From: Wurfbainia villosa
Taxonomy: Eukaryota; Streptophyta; Magnoliopsida; Zingiberales; Zingiberaceae
Direction of reading: 5' to 3'
DNA: 64,000 bases
Assembly (NCBI GenBank): GCA_025175895.1
Contig: CM045990.1
Span: 44,264,658-44,328,657 of the forward strand
A program made the position numbers and the translations under genes. Shown piece after piece: positions 52,861 through 63,443 of this stretch. The first letter of the stretch is position 1. Every line of letters starts with the position of its first letter. The notes below the pieces were generated by a model. The model worked only from the letters and a program-made list of their open reading frames with translations. It searched no databases and was not told the DNA's origin.

Positions 52861-53606
52861 AAGGTTGAAAAGAACAACTTAGGCACTAACCCTAAGAAGA
52901 GTAGACACATGCCTAGAAAGAAGACAAATGCACAAAAGTATAATGGAAAATCAAAAATGAAGAAATTATAATAAGAAAATCAAGTATTGAGGTCAAGGCT
53001 TCATAAATTGAAAAAGACCCTTGGAAAGATGACAAATTCAATTAAAGGGTCTAATGGACAAAACCTAGGTTTTGGTAGGAAAGATACATCTAAGGGTAAG
53101 AAGGGTTTGGGTTACAAGCCTCAATCCAAGAAAATCACAAATCTACCATAATGTTCCAATTAACTATGGAACTAATCCTAGGTCTAAGAGTGTCAAGGTT
53201 ACAAGGGAAGTCATTCTTAGAATTGACCTTGACAAGAGTCAAGTGACTAAGATTTCAAAGAAACCTAGAAGAGTCACTAAAAGAGTCACAAGGGAAGTTA
53301 TCCCTAGGGTTAATCTTAATGAAACCACAATGACTAGGGCTTCCACAAAGCCTAGGAGAGTCATTAAGAAGGTATCTAGGGAAGTCATCCCTAGTGAATA
53401 TCTAGTAAATCCAAGGAGCTCCAATAGGTATTGGGTTACTAGGAGTGTGATTCCTTCACGATAAATGGGTTTAGGGGGTATCAATTTAAAATGGAAAGGT
53501 AGTTAAACTAACCATAGTGGACTTGACACCTTAGAGCATTTTCAAGGTTTTGTTATACTTTGGAAATGAAATTAGAATTTGATCCTAAAGGAGTTTAGGA
53601 TGTGTT
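52861..53606 (+). pseudogene. A3 Gag tail with 29-residue repeats
   Basis: The frame 53072-53464 encodes 29-residue repeats (VTREVI.R.(D/N)L....(T)K.S.KPRRV.K). Two full units and a third partial (VSREVIPSEYL) can be counted. It ends NRYWVTRSVIPSR. The lysine/arginine content suggests nucleic-acid binding (inference). The non-coding piece 53465-53606 matches B2 near 56930-56790 in reverse. Confidence 0.72.
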
Positions 53607-55093
53607 TGTTGGAACTTCGGTGAGCGCTAGAGGGGGTGAATGGCACATTCATCATTTTCGGAATTCGTTCGTGTTTTCCTACCATACTTGTTATATGCAG
53701 TGGAAATAATAATGACAATAACAAAATATACAAATACAATCACAACACACAAATATAACGTGGTTCAGAACCTTAGGGTTCCTACTCCATGGGTTGTGCT
53801 CAAATGAGCTCTAGCAATGCAAATACCACCACTAATCAAGTACTCCTTTTCGGTGACACACCGGAGGTGGAGAAAACCTCTTACAAGTGATTACAAAAGT
53901 AATACAATGAATTACAAGAAAATACAAATAACTACAAATGAAATGATGTAAAGAACACTTTACAAATTAGGGCTTTAAGTCCTTTGCTTGTTGGTTGCTT
54001 GGATGAGCTTGAAGGACTCTAAAATGCCTCCACAACCTCTCAAATAACTGATAGTGAAATCCTCCATGAGCTGCTCCTTTTATGCCTACATCGGGCTGAT
54101 TCTTTGCCTGGCAAACGACTGCCATAAGGCCCCAGTCGACTACCAATGGTATTATTGTCTCACAATGACTTAATCTACGTCTGCATTCTATCCAATGGAT
54201 ACACTAGCAAAGGATCGCCATTAGCAATGACTACTCATACTAGCCAGCTCGATCGCTCAGCATTCTTCCTCGCGATAATTAGCAGATCAGCTGCTCATGG
54301 CGATCGATCGCCTAATCGAAGTTATCGCCAAGACCATTTGCCGCCAACGCTAGTCAACTCATGACGATGATCGCTGTCGATTTGGCTATCAAGTGTCAAA
54401 CACTTGACGAATCGACTGGTCCATAACCCCAGTCAACTGCTATACCTCAACCATGAGGTTTACCCCAAGTATGATGCCCTCATACTTGCTATACCACCCT
54501 TAGCCTAGACCTAAGCCTTCTAGCCATCTCCATCATCCTCACACCTATTGGATCCCTCCAAGTCATCCATGACTTGTTCATCCATACGCTAGCCTTTAGG
54601 TGCTTCCATCGGCTATTGTCATACTAAGCTGGTCTACACCGCCAAGGCACATTGGGCTTACGCTACCAAGACACATGCTTGAATTTTCCATTGGACTTAT
54701 GTTGCTAAGACTCCATGCTTGGACTTCCCTTGCCAATTCCATGTTGGACTTTCCAATTGCCAAGACTCAATCTTGGACTTTCCAATTGTTAAGACTCAAG
54801 CTTGGACTTTCCCTAGCCAAGACCCATGCTTGGACTTTCCATGCCAAGTACTCAAGACTTGGACTTTACCATTGCCAAGACTCATGCTTGGACTTTCCAT
54901 GCCAAGTACTTATGACTTGGACTTTCTATGCCAAGTACCCTTGACTTGGATTTCTCCATCATATGGTCAACCCCATGTCAACCATATAGTCAACCCATTG
55001 TCAAACAATGGTCAACTCATCGTCAAATATCAAAACACTACTCTAGTCAAACTCGAGTCTGGTCAATCGTGACCTGGGCCGATTACACCAACA
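53607..55093 (-). repeat. B2 3' LTR
   Basis: On the minus strand it starts TGTTGGTGTAATCGG and ends GAAGTTCCAACA, 1487 bp. It contains CTTGGACTT repeats (54660-54950) and TCGACT copies near 54136 and 54413. Plus-strand frames at 54600-55072 come from the repeat and are not genes. Confidence 0.9.
54660..54950 (-). repeat. CTTGGACTTTCC repeat in B2 LTR
   Basis: About nine copies of GCTTGGACTT or GACTTGGACTT at 30-40 bp spacing. Related to the 108-bp array of B1. Confidence 0.72.
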
Positions 55094-55108
55094 ATCTTCC
55101 CCTTTTTG
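55094..55108 (-). other. Polypurine tract of B2
   Basis: The minus strand reads CAAAAAGGGGAAGAT next to the LTR. More CCCCC-type tracts (plus strand) lie at about 55313, 55417, 55461 and 55488. Confidence 0.82.
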
Positions 55109-56938
55109 ATGTTTGTCAAAAACCAAATACCTTTGAGTTAGAACACTAACTCAATCCAATCCTCCCAATTGTCCAAATTGGGAATTCTCACATTCTCCCA
55201 TCAATTCTCTCTCAATTCTCCCACATTAATTCTTCCCATTTTTAACATACATCAAAAAGGCTCTCTCCAAGGGTGTCAATGTCTCATATCCCAATGAGAT
55301 CTTACAATCTCCCCCTTGGTCCAAAAATATCTAGGATGCCTTCACTCTTTCTAGTGATAAGTCCTATATCACTAAAGAGAGGCAATCCTCACTTCTCTAA
55401 ATTTTCTAAATTCTCCCCCCTATGAGGAAGAACACATCCATCATCCCATGATGGATAACCTCCCCCTAAAGGTTTGCTCCCCCTTGACCATTGCACCAAC
55501 ATCCTTGGAGAGTCCCTAAGCCTATAGGAATACTAAACCATCAAAATTAAGGTCAAAAGTTCAACCTTAAACTTTCACACACCTTAAAATTGATACACAC
55601 TCTAAACAACTCTCCTAATCCATATCCAATGGATTTTCATCCTTTACAATGCTTTCCAAAGCATATCCTAGGGTTAGGAGCAGTTAGGGTAGCCTAACAT
55701 AGCTGAAACATAGGCTAAACATCCTTGTTTATTCGAAATCAGCATTAGCAATCAACTCTGTCAGTCAATAGTCGACTGCCATCCATGGCAGTTGACTGAT
55801 TTCTGCAAATGCAAAAATTAGGTTTCAGAAATGAAGTTTAAAAATATAAGTAATTATACGTAATTTTAAAAATAGTGAAACTTCATATGTATAATACTTA
55901 TAACAATTATAATGGCTGAAAAATATTTGAAAAATAAAATACCCATTAAATATTGAGATTGATACAAAAATCAAAACCATTGATAACTTCAATGCTTTTG
56001 ACGTATTTTGTATCGACTTCTTTAATGGTGACTTCTATCAAAAGATAGACTACACCAAGGTTTTTCAAAATGATTTTGAAACCTTATATTGAACCATGGT
56101 CTATGGGCTTAATGCACATGACTTGTACATAAGCTTTCCTCATGATTCATCCATGGTATAAGATGAGTTTGAGTTCATCTAGATGCAAAAACTATGCACC
56201 TTGAACTTAACTCATTTCCTAGCATCTCATATGTGTCTAGGGTATATGACTACACACACATGTCAATGTGATGTGAGATGTGGGTTTTATTCATCCTAAA
56301 CTAAAGTCTCATGCATTTTTCTAAGGCAACTCTATTTTATTCCCTTATACATGGGACTTCAAATCATGTCATTTGTCCTTATCAATTTTAATTAATGCAT
56401 GAATGATCATGGCATAAATGATTACATAAATAAGCATGTGCCAATAATCATGATATCATGGCATTAAATATGAATCTAAGTATACATGACATAAAACCTT
56501 AACCCTAAGCATTATCATGACATATTTTATGATTTAAAAGAGATATGATGTCATGATATGGCAATGGCAAACAAGATATGGAAAATAAAAAGTAAAGGTA
56601 TAAGAATAACTAAATTTTAGTATTAATTGCTATTTGTTAATATTAAATTCATTTTTCCGTATTACTACTTATCTCCCTAGTTTGCCAAAAATCCAAAATG
56701 ACACACCAAGACCTCTAAACCTTAATTGTGTCAATTTGATCAATTTTTCATAGTTCTCAAAATACATTGGAACATCCTAAAATCTTTTAGGACAAAATTC
56801 AACCTTATTTCCAAGGTATCCTATTACCTTGGAAATGATCTAAAGTGTCAACTTTGCTATGGTTGAGTTAACTACCCATCAAATCAAGGTTGACACATCC
56901 TAACCCATTTAGCATGAATCGATCACGCTCCTAGGAAT
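55109..56938 (-). other. B2 non-coding 3' region
   Basis: This 1.8 kb region joins gag to the polypurine tract and matches the B1 internal region. AT-rich; no integrase or reverse transcriptase is seen. Confidence 0.75.
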
Positions 56939-57385
56939 TCAATATCTATTGGAGTTCCTTGGGTTTATTAGGTATTCTTTAAGGATAACTTCCCTAGATA
57001 CCCTCCTAATGACCCTTCTAGGCTTAGAAGCCTTGGTCATTGTGGTCTTGCCTAGGTTAACTCTAGGGGTGACTCCCCTTGTAACCTTCTTAGTGGCTTC
57101 CCTAGGTTTCCTTGAAACCTTAGCCACTAGGCACACACCATGGTTACCCTTAGGGATGACCTCCCTAGTAACCTTGGTTTTCCTAGACCTAGGTTGAGTT
57201 CCATAATCGAATGGAACATGGTGATAGGTAGGCTTAACTACCTTGGACTTTGGCTTGTGGCTCAAGCCTTTCTTGCCCATAGATGAGCCTTGCCTCCTAG
57301 ACCCTAAGTTTTGACTCCTAGACCCTTTAATTGAATTTGTCATTCTTGCAAGGGTCCTTTCAAGTTTCTCAAGCCTTGACCTCAA
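56939..57385 (-). pseudogene. B2 Gag tail with 29-residue repeats
   Basis: 148 codons: a helix-like head (RSRLEKLERTLARMTNSIKG), then VTREVIPKGN, VTRGVTPRVNL and VSREVILKEYL repeats with KPR(R/E) spacers. Ends NPRNSNRY at a stop. Homologous to A3 53072-53464. Confidence 0.75.
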
Positions 57386-57402
57386 GACTTAATTTTCCAA
57401 CT

Positions 57403-57636
57403 CTAATCTTCCAAATTTTGATTTTTCATTAACCCTTTGGGAAGATTCTTCCTAGGCATATGCCTACCCATCTTAGGGTTAATGCTTAGGTAATTCTCTA
57501 CCTCCATAATACTCTCCCTTGGTAGGATTTTTCTAGGGTTATTAGTCCCAAATTTCTCCTTAGTTCTAAAATCACATGATTTGGCACCTAAACAATAAAA
57601 TTTATTATTTCTAGCATGCTCCTTATGATTATGCAC
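57403..57636 (-). pseudogene. B2 Gag fragment
   Basis: 77 codons starting MHNHKEHARNNKFYCLGAKS. Same segment as A3 52740-52920. It ends in front of the repeat-bearing tail after a stop near 57400. Confidence 0.65.
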
Positions 57637-57779
57637 AATTGCAAGGGTATTAAAATTATTTCTAGCATGCTTTTGACTATTACTTAAAAAATGAGCATTA
57701 TTTAAATTTACCTTAGGGTTTGCTTTAGAAGCTCCCCCTACATTTGATGCTCCTTCTTTACCCTTGCTAGGCTTTCTCC

Positions 57780-57960
57780 CCTAGGGCATTGACTTCGGTA
57801 GTGTCCCCGTTATTAGCATTTGAAGCACACCACATGCTCCTTGCTCTTTCTAGTGGGGACTCTGGCATCCTTTGATTTTTCTTGAACTTTTGGCATCGGT
57901 ACTTTCTCCTTAGTCAATTTTGGGCATTTGCTCTTGTAATACCCTTCTCCTTACACTCAA
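57780..57960 (-). pseudogene. B2 zinc knuckle remnant
   Basis: The minus strand encodes CFKC, two stops in place of the next residues, then RGHYRSQCP. It aligns with CFRCNQKGHYRSQC of A3. Confidence 0.75.
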
Positions 57961-58039
57961 AGAAAATTATATGATCTTTATTTTTAATTAAATTGTTGAG
58001 TTACCTAGGGTGGTGATGAAGGCCTCTTGATCTTGTTCA

Positions 58040-58606
58040 TCACTTCTCTCGGAGGTTGATGCTTTTTCTTTTCTTGCTCCAGGATTGAGGATGAACTCTC
58101 CTCCCCCTCAATCCTAGAGGTGGAGGCTTCTTCCACCTCTTCTTCCTTCTCGGATGTTGATGGCCTTTCAACCTCCAAATCCTCACACTCTTGTGAGGAT
58201 GATGAACTTGCTCTTCAGTCTCCATGTCCAATTGAGCCGAAGAGCATTCTTGTTCCTTGCGCTCCTCTATTTCTTGAGCCATCAAGGGTTCTTCATAGAG
58301 CTTATCTAGCTTGCTCGAAAGCTCCTTGGCATCCTTACAATCTCCTAATCTACACAATATATCATTAGGAATTACATTAACTAATATACCAATTACCTTA
58401 TTGTTTATGTTGAAGTATCGGATTTGATCCTTGGTCCACTTCTTCTTCTTGAGTATTTTCCCATTCTCATCCTTAGGAGCATCGAAACCTACTACAACAC
58501 TAATCCAATTGTCATAATCAGACATAAGGTAATACATCATTCTACCTTTCCAATATGAAAAATATTTGCGGTCGAAGGAAGGCGGAATGTTGATGTCGTC
58601 ACCCAA
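58040..58606 (-). pseudogene. B2 Gag head with central deletion
   Basis: 188 codons. ATG at 58606 (MGDDINIPPSFDRKYF) is chosen since it follows the leader and precedes YWKGRMMYYLMSDYDNWI. Copia Gag head up to LSSKLDKLYEE. It then joins PLMAQEIEERKEQECSS, so the capsid core is missing at nearly the same place as in A1. The last 50 codons (HHPHKSVRIWRL...) are a shifted frame. Confidence 0.82.
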
Positions 58607-58675
58607 TTTCTCTTAAAGATCCATCTTGCTCTCTAGCGCGTTTGCTCCCAGTTGTTAATCCGTAGAAGAGCTCCT

Positions 58676-58688
58676 AACTCTGATACCA
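58676..58688 (-). other. Primer binding site of B2
   Basis: TGGTATCAGAGTT on the minus strand, two bases from the 5' LTR end. Confidence 0.88.
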
Positions 58689-58690
58689 CT

Positions 58691-59225
58691 TGTTGGAACT
58701 TCAATAAGCACTAGAGAGGGGTGAATGGCGCGTTCATCATTTTTCAAAATTTGTTCGCATTTGCCTACAATACTTGTTATACGCAATGGAAATAATAATG
58801 ACAATAACAAAATAGACAAACACAATGACAACACACAAATATAATATGGTTCGGAACCTTAGGTTTCCTACTCCACGGGATGAGCTCAAATGAGCTTTAG
58901 TGATGCAAATACCACCACTAATCAAGTACTCCTTTTCGATGACATACCAGAGGTGGAGAAAACCTCTTACAAGCAATTACAAAAGTAATACAATGAATTA
59001 CAAACAAATACAAAGAACTACAAACGAAATGTAAAGAACACTTTACAAATTAGGGCTTTGAATGTTTTCCTTATTGGTTGCTTGGATGAGCTTGAAGTAT
59101 CCTGAAATGCGCCTGCACTTCTCCTTCAAATCGCCTCCACAACCTCTCAAAGAACTGATGGAGAAATCCTCTTTGAGCTTCTCCTTTTATGCCTGCATTG
59201 GGCTGATTATGCACCTGGCAGTCGA
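58691..59225 (-). repeat. B2 5' LTR (truncated by E)
   Basis: It aligns with 53607-54120 of the 3' LTR and ends at GGCAGTCGA where E begins. The rest is right of the window. Confidence 0.9.
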
Positions 59226-60070
59226 TGTTGGGTGGATGTCGCTTCGGAGGCTCATTGGCTCCCATGTCCCCGGATTAAAATTTTCACTAATGAAAGACTT
59301 AATCCGGATGGGATGAGCTTCCTTGGCACAACCTTTTCGTCGTCGTGCTAACAACTTGAGTGGTCACTCGAACAAACTAGTTGTTCAAGCAACTCTACTC
59401 TTCTAGTTGATTAGCCGCGGAAGAGACGACGGACGGATCGCCGGTTTTTGTGTTTGTCTTCGGGGTCCATGATTATACAATATATATTCATACACACACA
59501 TGCATAATCATCATATATAAGAACATGCTCAGATCTGAAATTAAAGTTATAAAACTTTATACCTTACGATCTTCTACCGTATGTCCTATCCTTCTCGTGG
59601 ACAACGTGTGGACGAAGATCCTCCACGAGTAGAAGCCTTCTAGATTGCGTTCTTCTCTTCCTTGTCCGCTGCGAACAAAGAGAAGAACCAACAAAACCTT
59701 TCCTTTCTAGAACCGGCCACCAAACAAGAGAGTTTGATGCAACCGCCGGCCAAGGAACGATTGGATGAGTCTTGCCGCCAACTTGTTGTATTGTTGTCGC
59801 CGGCCACCTAGATGTTGGAGAAGCACCGCCACCAATTGTTGGAGAGCCACGCCACCAAGGAGCAAGGGAGGAGGAAGAGGAGAACCGGCCAAGAGAGGAG
59901 GAGAGGAAGAGGGGTGCCGGCCAAAACTTAGGGAGAACAATAACCTTGCCGCCCACTTCTTAGCCGCCCAAAACACTAGCTCCTCTAGGGTTTGTTGCCA
60001 CCCAACACTTGGATGAGCCAAACCCTAATTCTCTAATCTAAAAATCATATTTCCGTCCAATGCCTAAGCC

Positions 60071-60081
60071 CTTATTTATAG
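60071..60081 (-). promoter_or_regulatory. TATA box of E LTR
   Basis: CTATAAATAAG on the minus strand, matching CTATAAATAGA in D. Confidence 0.65.
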
Positions 60082-60227
60082 AATTTAGGAGAAAGTTGGT
60101 TAGCCTAAAATATAGGAACTAATCCCTATTTTCTTGCCGCCCAAATAACCCTATCTCCTCTAGGATTTGTTGCCGCCCAACACATGGATGAGCCAAACCC
60201 TAACTATAGAATTAGGCTTAGGCCTCC

Positions 60228-60745
60228 TTTAATCTCCACCGTCGGATCTAGGGATTTAATCTCCACCGTCGGATCTAGGGATTTAATCTCCACCGTCGGA
60301 TCTAGGATTTCATCTCCACCGTCGGATCTAGGATTTCATCCCAACCGTAGGATCTAGGATTTCATCCCAACTGTCGGATCAAGGATTTCATCCCAACCGT
60401 CGGATCAAGGATTTCATCCTAACCATCGGATCTATGGATTTAATCCAACCGTTGGTTCTAGGGTTTCATCCTAACCATCGAATCTATGGATTTCATCCCA
60501 ACCGTCGGATCTAGGGATTTCATCCCAACCGTAGGATCTAGGATTTCATCCCAACCGTCGGATCAAGGATTTCATCCCAACCGTCGGATCTAGGATTTCA
60601 TCCCAACCGTCGGATCTAGGGATTTAATCCCAACCGTCGATTCTAGGGTTTCATCCTAACCATCGGATCTATGGATTTAATCCAACCGTTGGTTCTAGGG
60701 TTTCATCCCAACCATGATCTATGGATTCAATCCAATTCTAGGTTT
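60228..60745 (-). repeat. Expanded telo-box minisatellite, about 19 units
   Basis: Units of 25-27 bp (CCGTCGGATCTAGGATTTCA on the plus strand and variants). About 19 can be counted. Blocks of units recur in order (for example the CATCGGATCTATGG, GTTGGTTCTAGGG pair at 60422 and 60660), indicating larger duplications. D has eight. Confidence 0.85.
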
Positions 60746-61682
60746 TGTTTTACATTCTTGGATCTAGACTTCACAAGGATTATAATAGGCTACGATAGGG
60801 ACCATAAGGAGGAGTTGGGTCTTGGCCACCCGATGGATCGGAACCACACAAACTTGATCCATCAATGATGTTCCATTCCACTAGAGGATCATCATTGAAC
60901 TACCTCACCAACCCCCATAAATTAATATGGGCTCCATATATTATTTGTACATTTATCTCCCCGTGTTTAAGATATCGAATGTCCGTCAATTAATTGATTT
61001 ACTGACCATCAACTAATTAACATCTAACTCCTCGAGTAGTACCACTCAACCTTATCATCATGTTGACTAAGTCAACCAGCTGGGTTTACATGATGAACCT
61101 TATGAGCTCCTCAAGGGGACATCATCAACCTAATATATAGGACACGGTTTCCTCCTATAATCAATGGCACACCATGTAAATAATATTATTTCCCAACTTA
61201 CCGGGCATATTGATTTAATCCATCTAAATCTCACCCATTGGTAAATCAAAGAAATAAATACTAAGTACATGTGCCCGTTTTTATATCGGGATTAAGAGTA
61301 TGTACAACATAATATCCGAGGTCCGATTCAATTATGTAGTCAGCACTAAATTGAATCACCTCTATGTCGGTCCTGCTCAATACACCTAAGTGTACTAGTG
61401 TAACTCTATGTTCAAGATAAAACAATACCGAGCTACACTACAACCATGCCAATGGTTTGTCCAAAACCATCTTGGTTGTGAGCCTTACTTATATTTTACA
61501 AGGGACTGATAACATGATCTTCTGTGCCACACCAAGCACCATGTTATCTATAATGTAAAATATTAGACAATATGCCAACACATATAATAAATATATAAAG
61601 TGCAAACAATGATCATGTGATTCTTATTTCAAAATAAAATGTTCATACAAAAAGAGCTAGGCTTTCAGTATACATTCTAACA

Positions 61683-61695
61683 ATCTCCCACTTAT
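61683..61695 (-). other. Polypurine tract of E
   Basis: TAAGTGGGAGAT-type sequence on the minus strand next to the LTR. Confidence 0.85.
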
Positions 61696-61715
61696 ACTAA
61701 AAGACTAAGCTGTCA

Positions 61716-62356
61716 TCACAGTGCCATACATCTGATCCCCATGTCCTCCACATGCCTATCAAACGCTTTCGCTGGAAGGGCCTTAGTGAATGGATCCGCC
61801 AGGTTATCCTCTGATGCAATCTTGGCGACAGCAACTTCTCCTCGCTTTACGATCTCTCGTATAAGGTGGTACTTGCGCTCTATGTGTTTACTCGCCTTAT
61901 GGGCTCGTGGTTCCTTCGAGTTTGCAACATTTGCTGCTTATTATCACAATAAATTGTGATAGTTATGGGCAAACCAGGAATCACATCCAAGTCCATCAAG
62001 AAGTTTCTGAGCCATACAGCTTCCTTGGCTGCCTCAGAGGCTGCCACATACTCAGCTTCCATGGTAGAGTCCGCCACGCATTTCTGCTTGACACTCCTCC
62101 ATACTATGGCTCCACCTCCAAAAGTAAACACAAACCCCGAGGTAGACTTACTCTTGTCCCTATCTGATTGGAAATCCGAATCCGTGTAACCCACAGGGAC
62201 TAATTGATCTGCCCGATAAACCAGCATATAATCCCTAGTCCTTCTCAGGTACTTCAATATATGCTTTACCGCAGTCCAATGTCCCTGTCCAGGATTACTC
62301 TGATATCTGCTAACCATGCCCACGGCAAAGCAGATATCCGGTCTCGTACATAGCAT
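61716..62356 (-). pseudogene. E RNase H and reverse transcriptase C-terminus
   Basis: Open stretch 62356-61880: TRPDICFAVGM, GYTDSDF, VADSTMEAEYVAASEAAKEA and IYCDN. A frameshift after CDN leads into QQMLQTRR. The true frame resumes (EPRAHK, KRGEV) and ends at TGA 61716-61718. E keeps CGA codons where D has TGA. Confidence 0.86.
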
Positions 62357-63443
62357 ACATAAGGCTTCCTACTGTCGAAGCATAAGGAACCGCCTTCATG
62401 TCCTCTATCTCCTTTGATGTTTTGGGACACATCTCTTTAGATAAAGGAACTCCATGCCTAAAAGGTAGAAAACCTTTCTTGGAGTTCTGCATGCTAAAAC
62501 GAGCAAGGATATTGTCAATATATGAAGCTTGAGATAAGCACAACATCCTTTTCTTGCGATCCCTTATAACTTTGATCCCAAGGATGTGTCCAACTTCTCC
62601 CAAGTCCTTCATGTCAAACTGTTTGGACAACCATACCCTTACGTCTGATAACACTTTGATATTGTTGCCAACTAACAAAATGTCATCTACGTATAGTACA
62701 AGAAACACCACTACGTTTCCGTCACATCTCTTGTATACACAAGGCTCATCCGGACTTTGAATAAATCCATATGATTGGATTACCTCATCAAATCGGATGT
62801 TCCAAGATCTAGAAGCTTGCTTCAATCCATAAATGGACCGATTAAGCTTACATACAAGATGCTCTTTGCCTTTAGCAATGAATCCCTCTGGTTGCCGCAT
62901 ATAGATGTTCTCCTCAAGACTTCCGTTAAGGAAAGCTGTCTTGACATCCATCTGCCATATCTCATAATCCATATGAGCAGCTATAGATAAGAGAATCCGA
63001 ATAGACTTAAGCATAGCTACCGGCGAAAAGGTCTCCTCATAATCGATGCCCTCTTTCTGAGTATACCCTTTCGCAACAAGCCTAGCTTTGAAGGTCTCAA
63101 CCTTCCCGTCTACTCCTCTCTTTCTCTTGTAGATCCACTTGCATCCAATGGTTTTTACACCATCGGGTGGCTCTACTAGCTCCCAGACCTGATTAGAATC
63201 CATAGATTCTATCTTTGAATTCATCGCTTTTTGCCAAGATACTGCATCTCTATCTTGGATTTCCTCGTCATATGTCCAGGGATCAGGTTCATGTTCACCA
63301 AGGACTAAGTCCGAAGACTCTCCCAAAAACATGAATCTGTCGGGTTGTCTAACAACCCTCCCACTACGACGAGGTGCCTCCTGTGTATGCTCTGTGACAC
63401 GCGGTGCAGTGACTTGTGGTGTCTCCTCTTGTGCGGTGGTCAA
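62310..63443 (-). pseudogene. E reverse transcriptase and linker
   Basis: 377 codons: a linker with RRSGRVVRQPDRF, then the complete front and core of reverse transcriptase (CKWIYKRKRG, QMDVKTAFLNG, SIYGLKQASRSWN, LYVDDILLVGN). Ends with a shifted tail (ETGYLLCRGHG) because one 5-bp GCTAT unit is missing at about 62346-62352 compared with D. This is the longest undamaged polymerase stretch in the window. Confidence 0.9.

Larger units (their letters stand above)
41434..53606 (+). mobile_element. Sirevirus-like element A3 (5' part, split by D)
   Basis: 5' LTR (41434-42751), primer binding site, decayed gag (42990-43480, resumed 52174-52860), Gag tail (53072-53464), then B2 at 53607. The gag reading continues across the D insertion after removal of one ATAAT copy. 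The rest lies right of B2 and E, outside the window. The LTR and gag head are A-type, while the sequence after the zinc knuckle is closer to B2 than to A1. Confidence 0.83.
53607..59225 (-). mobile_element. Sirevirus-like element B2, gag-only (5' LTR cut by E)
   Basis: On the minus strand: 5' LTR (visible part 58691-59225), primer binding site, gag (58606-56939), a non-coding region and 3' LTR (53607-55093). No pol is present. It is inserted in A3; the candidate duplication GTGTT (53602-53606) has its partner outside the window. E interrupts the 5' LTR after GTCGA. Confidence 0.88.
59226..61682 (-). repeat. 3' LTR of element E
   Basis: On the minus strand it starts TGTTAGAATGTATACTG and ends CATCCACCCAACA. 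The end differs from D (CTCCCTTCA). Contains the expanded minisatellite and TATA box. A duplicated piece with CCGCCCAA near 59940-60190 is also visible. Confidence 0.92.

Noticed and set aside
53776..55072. A host gene in the B2 LTR region
   Set aside because: The frames correspond to LTR repeats and lose similarity outside the LTR.
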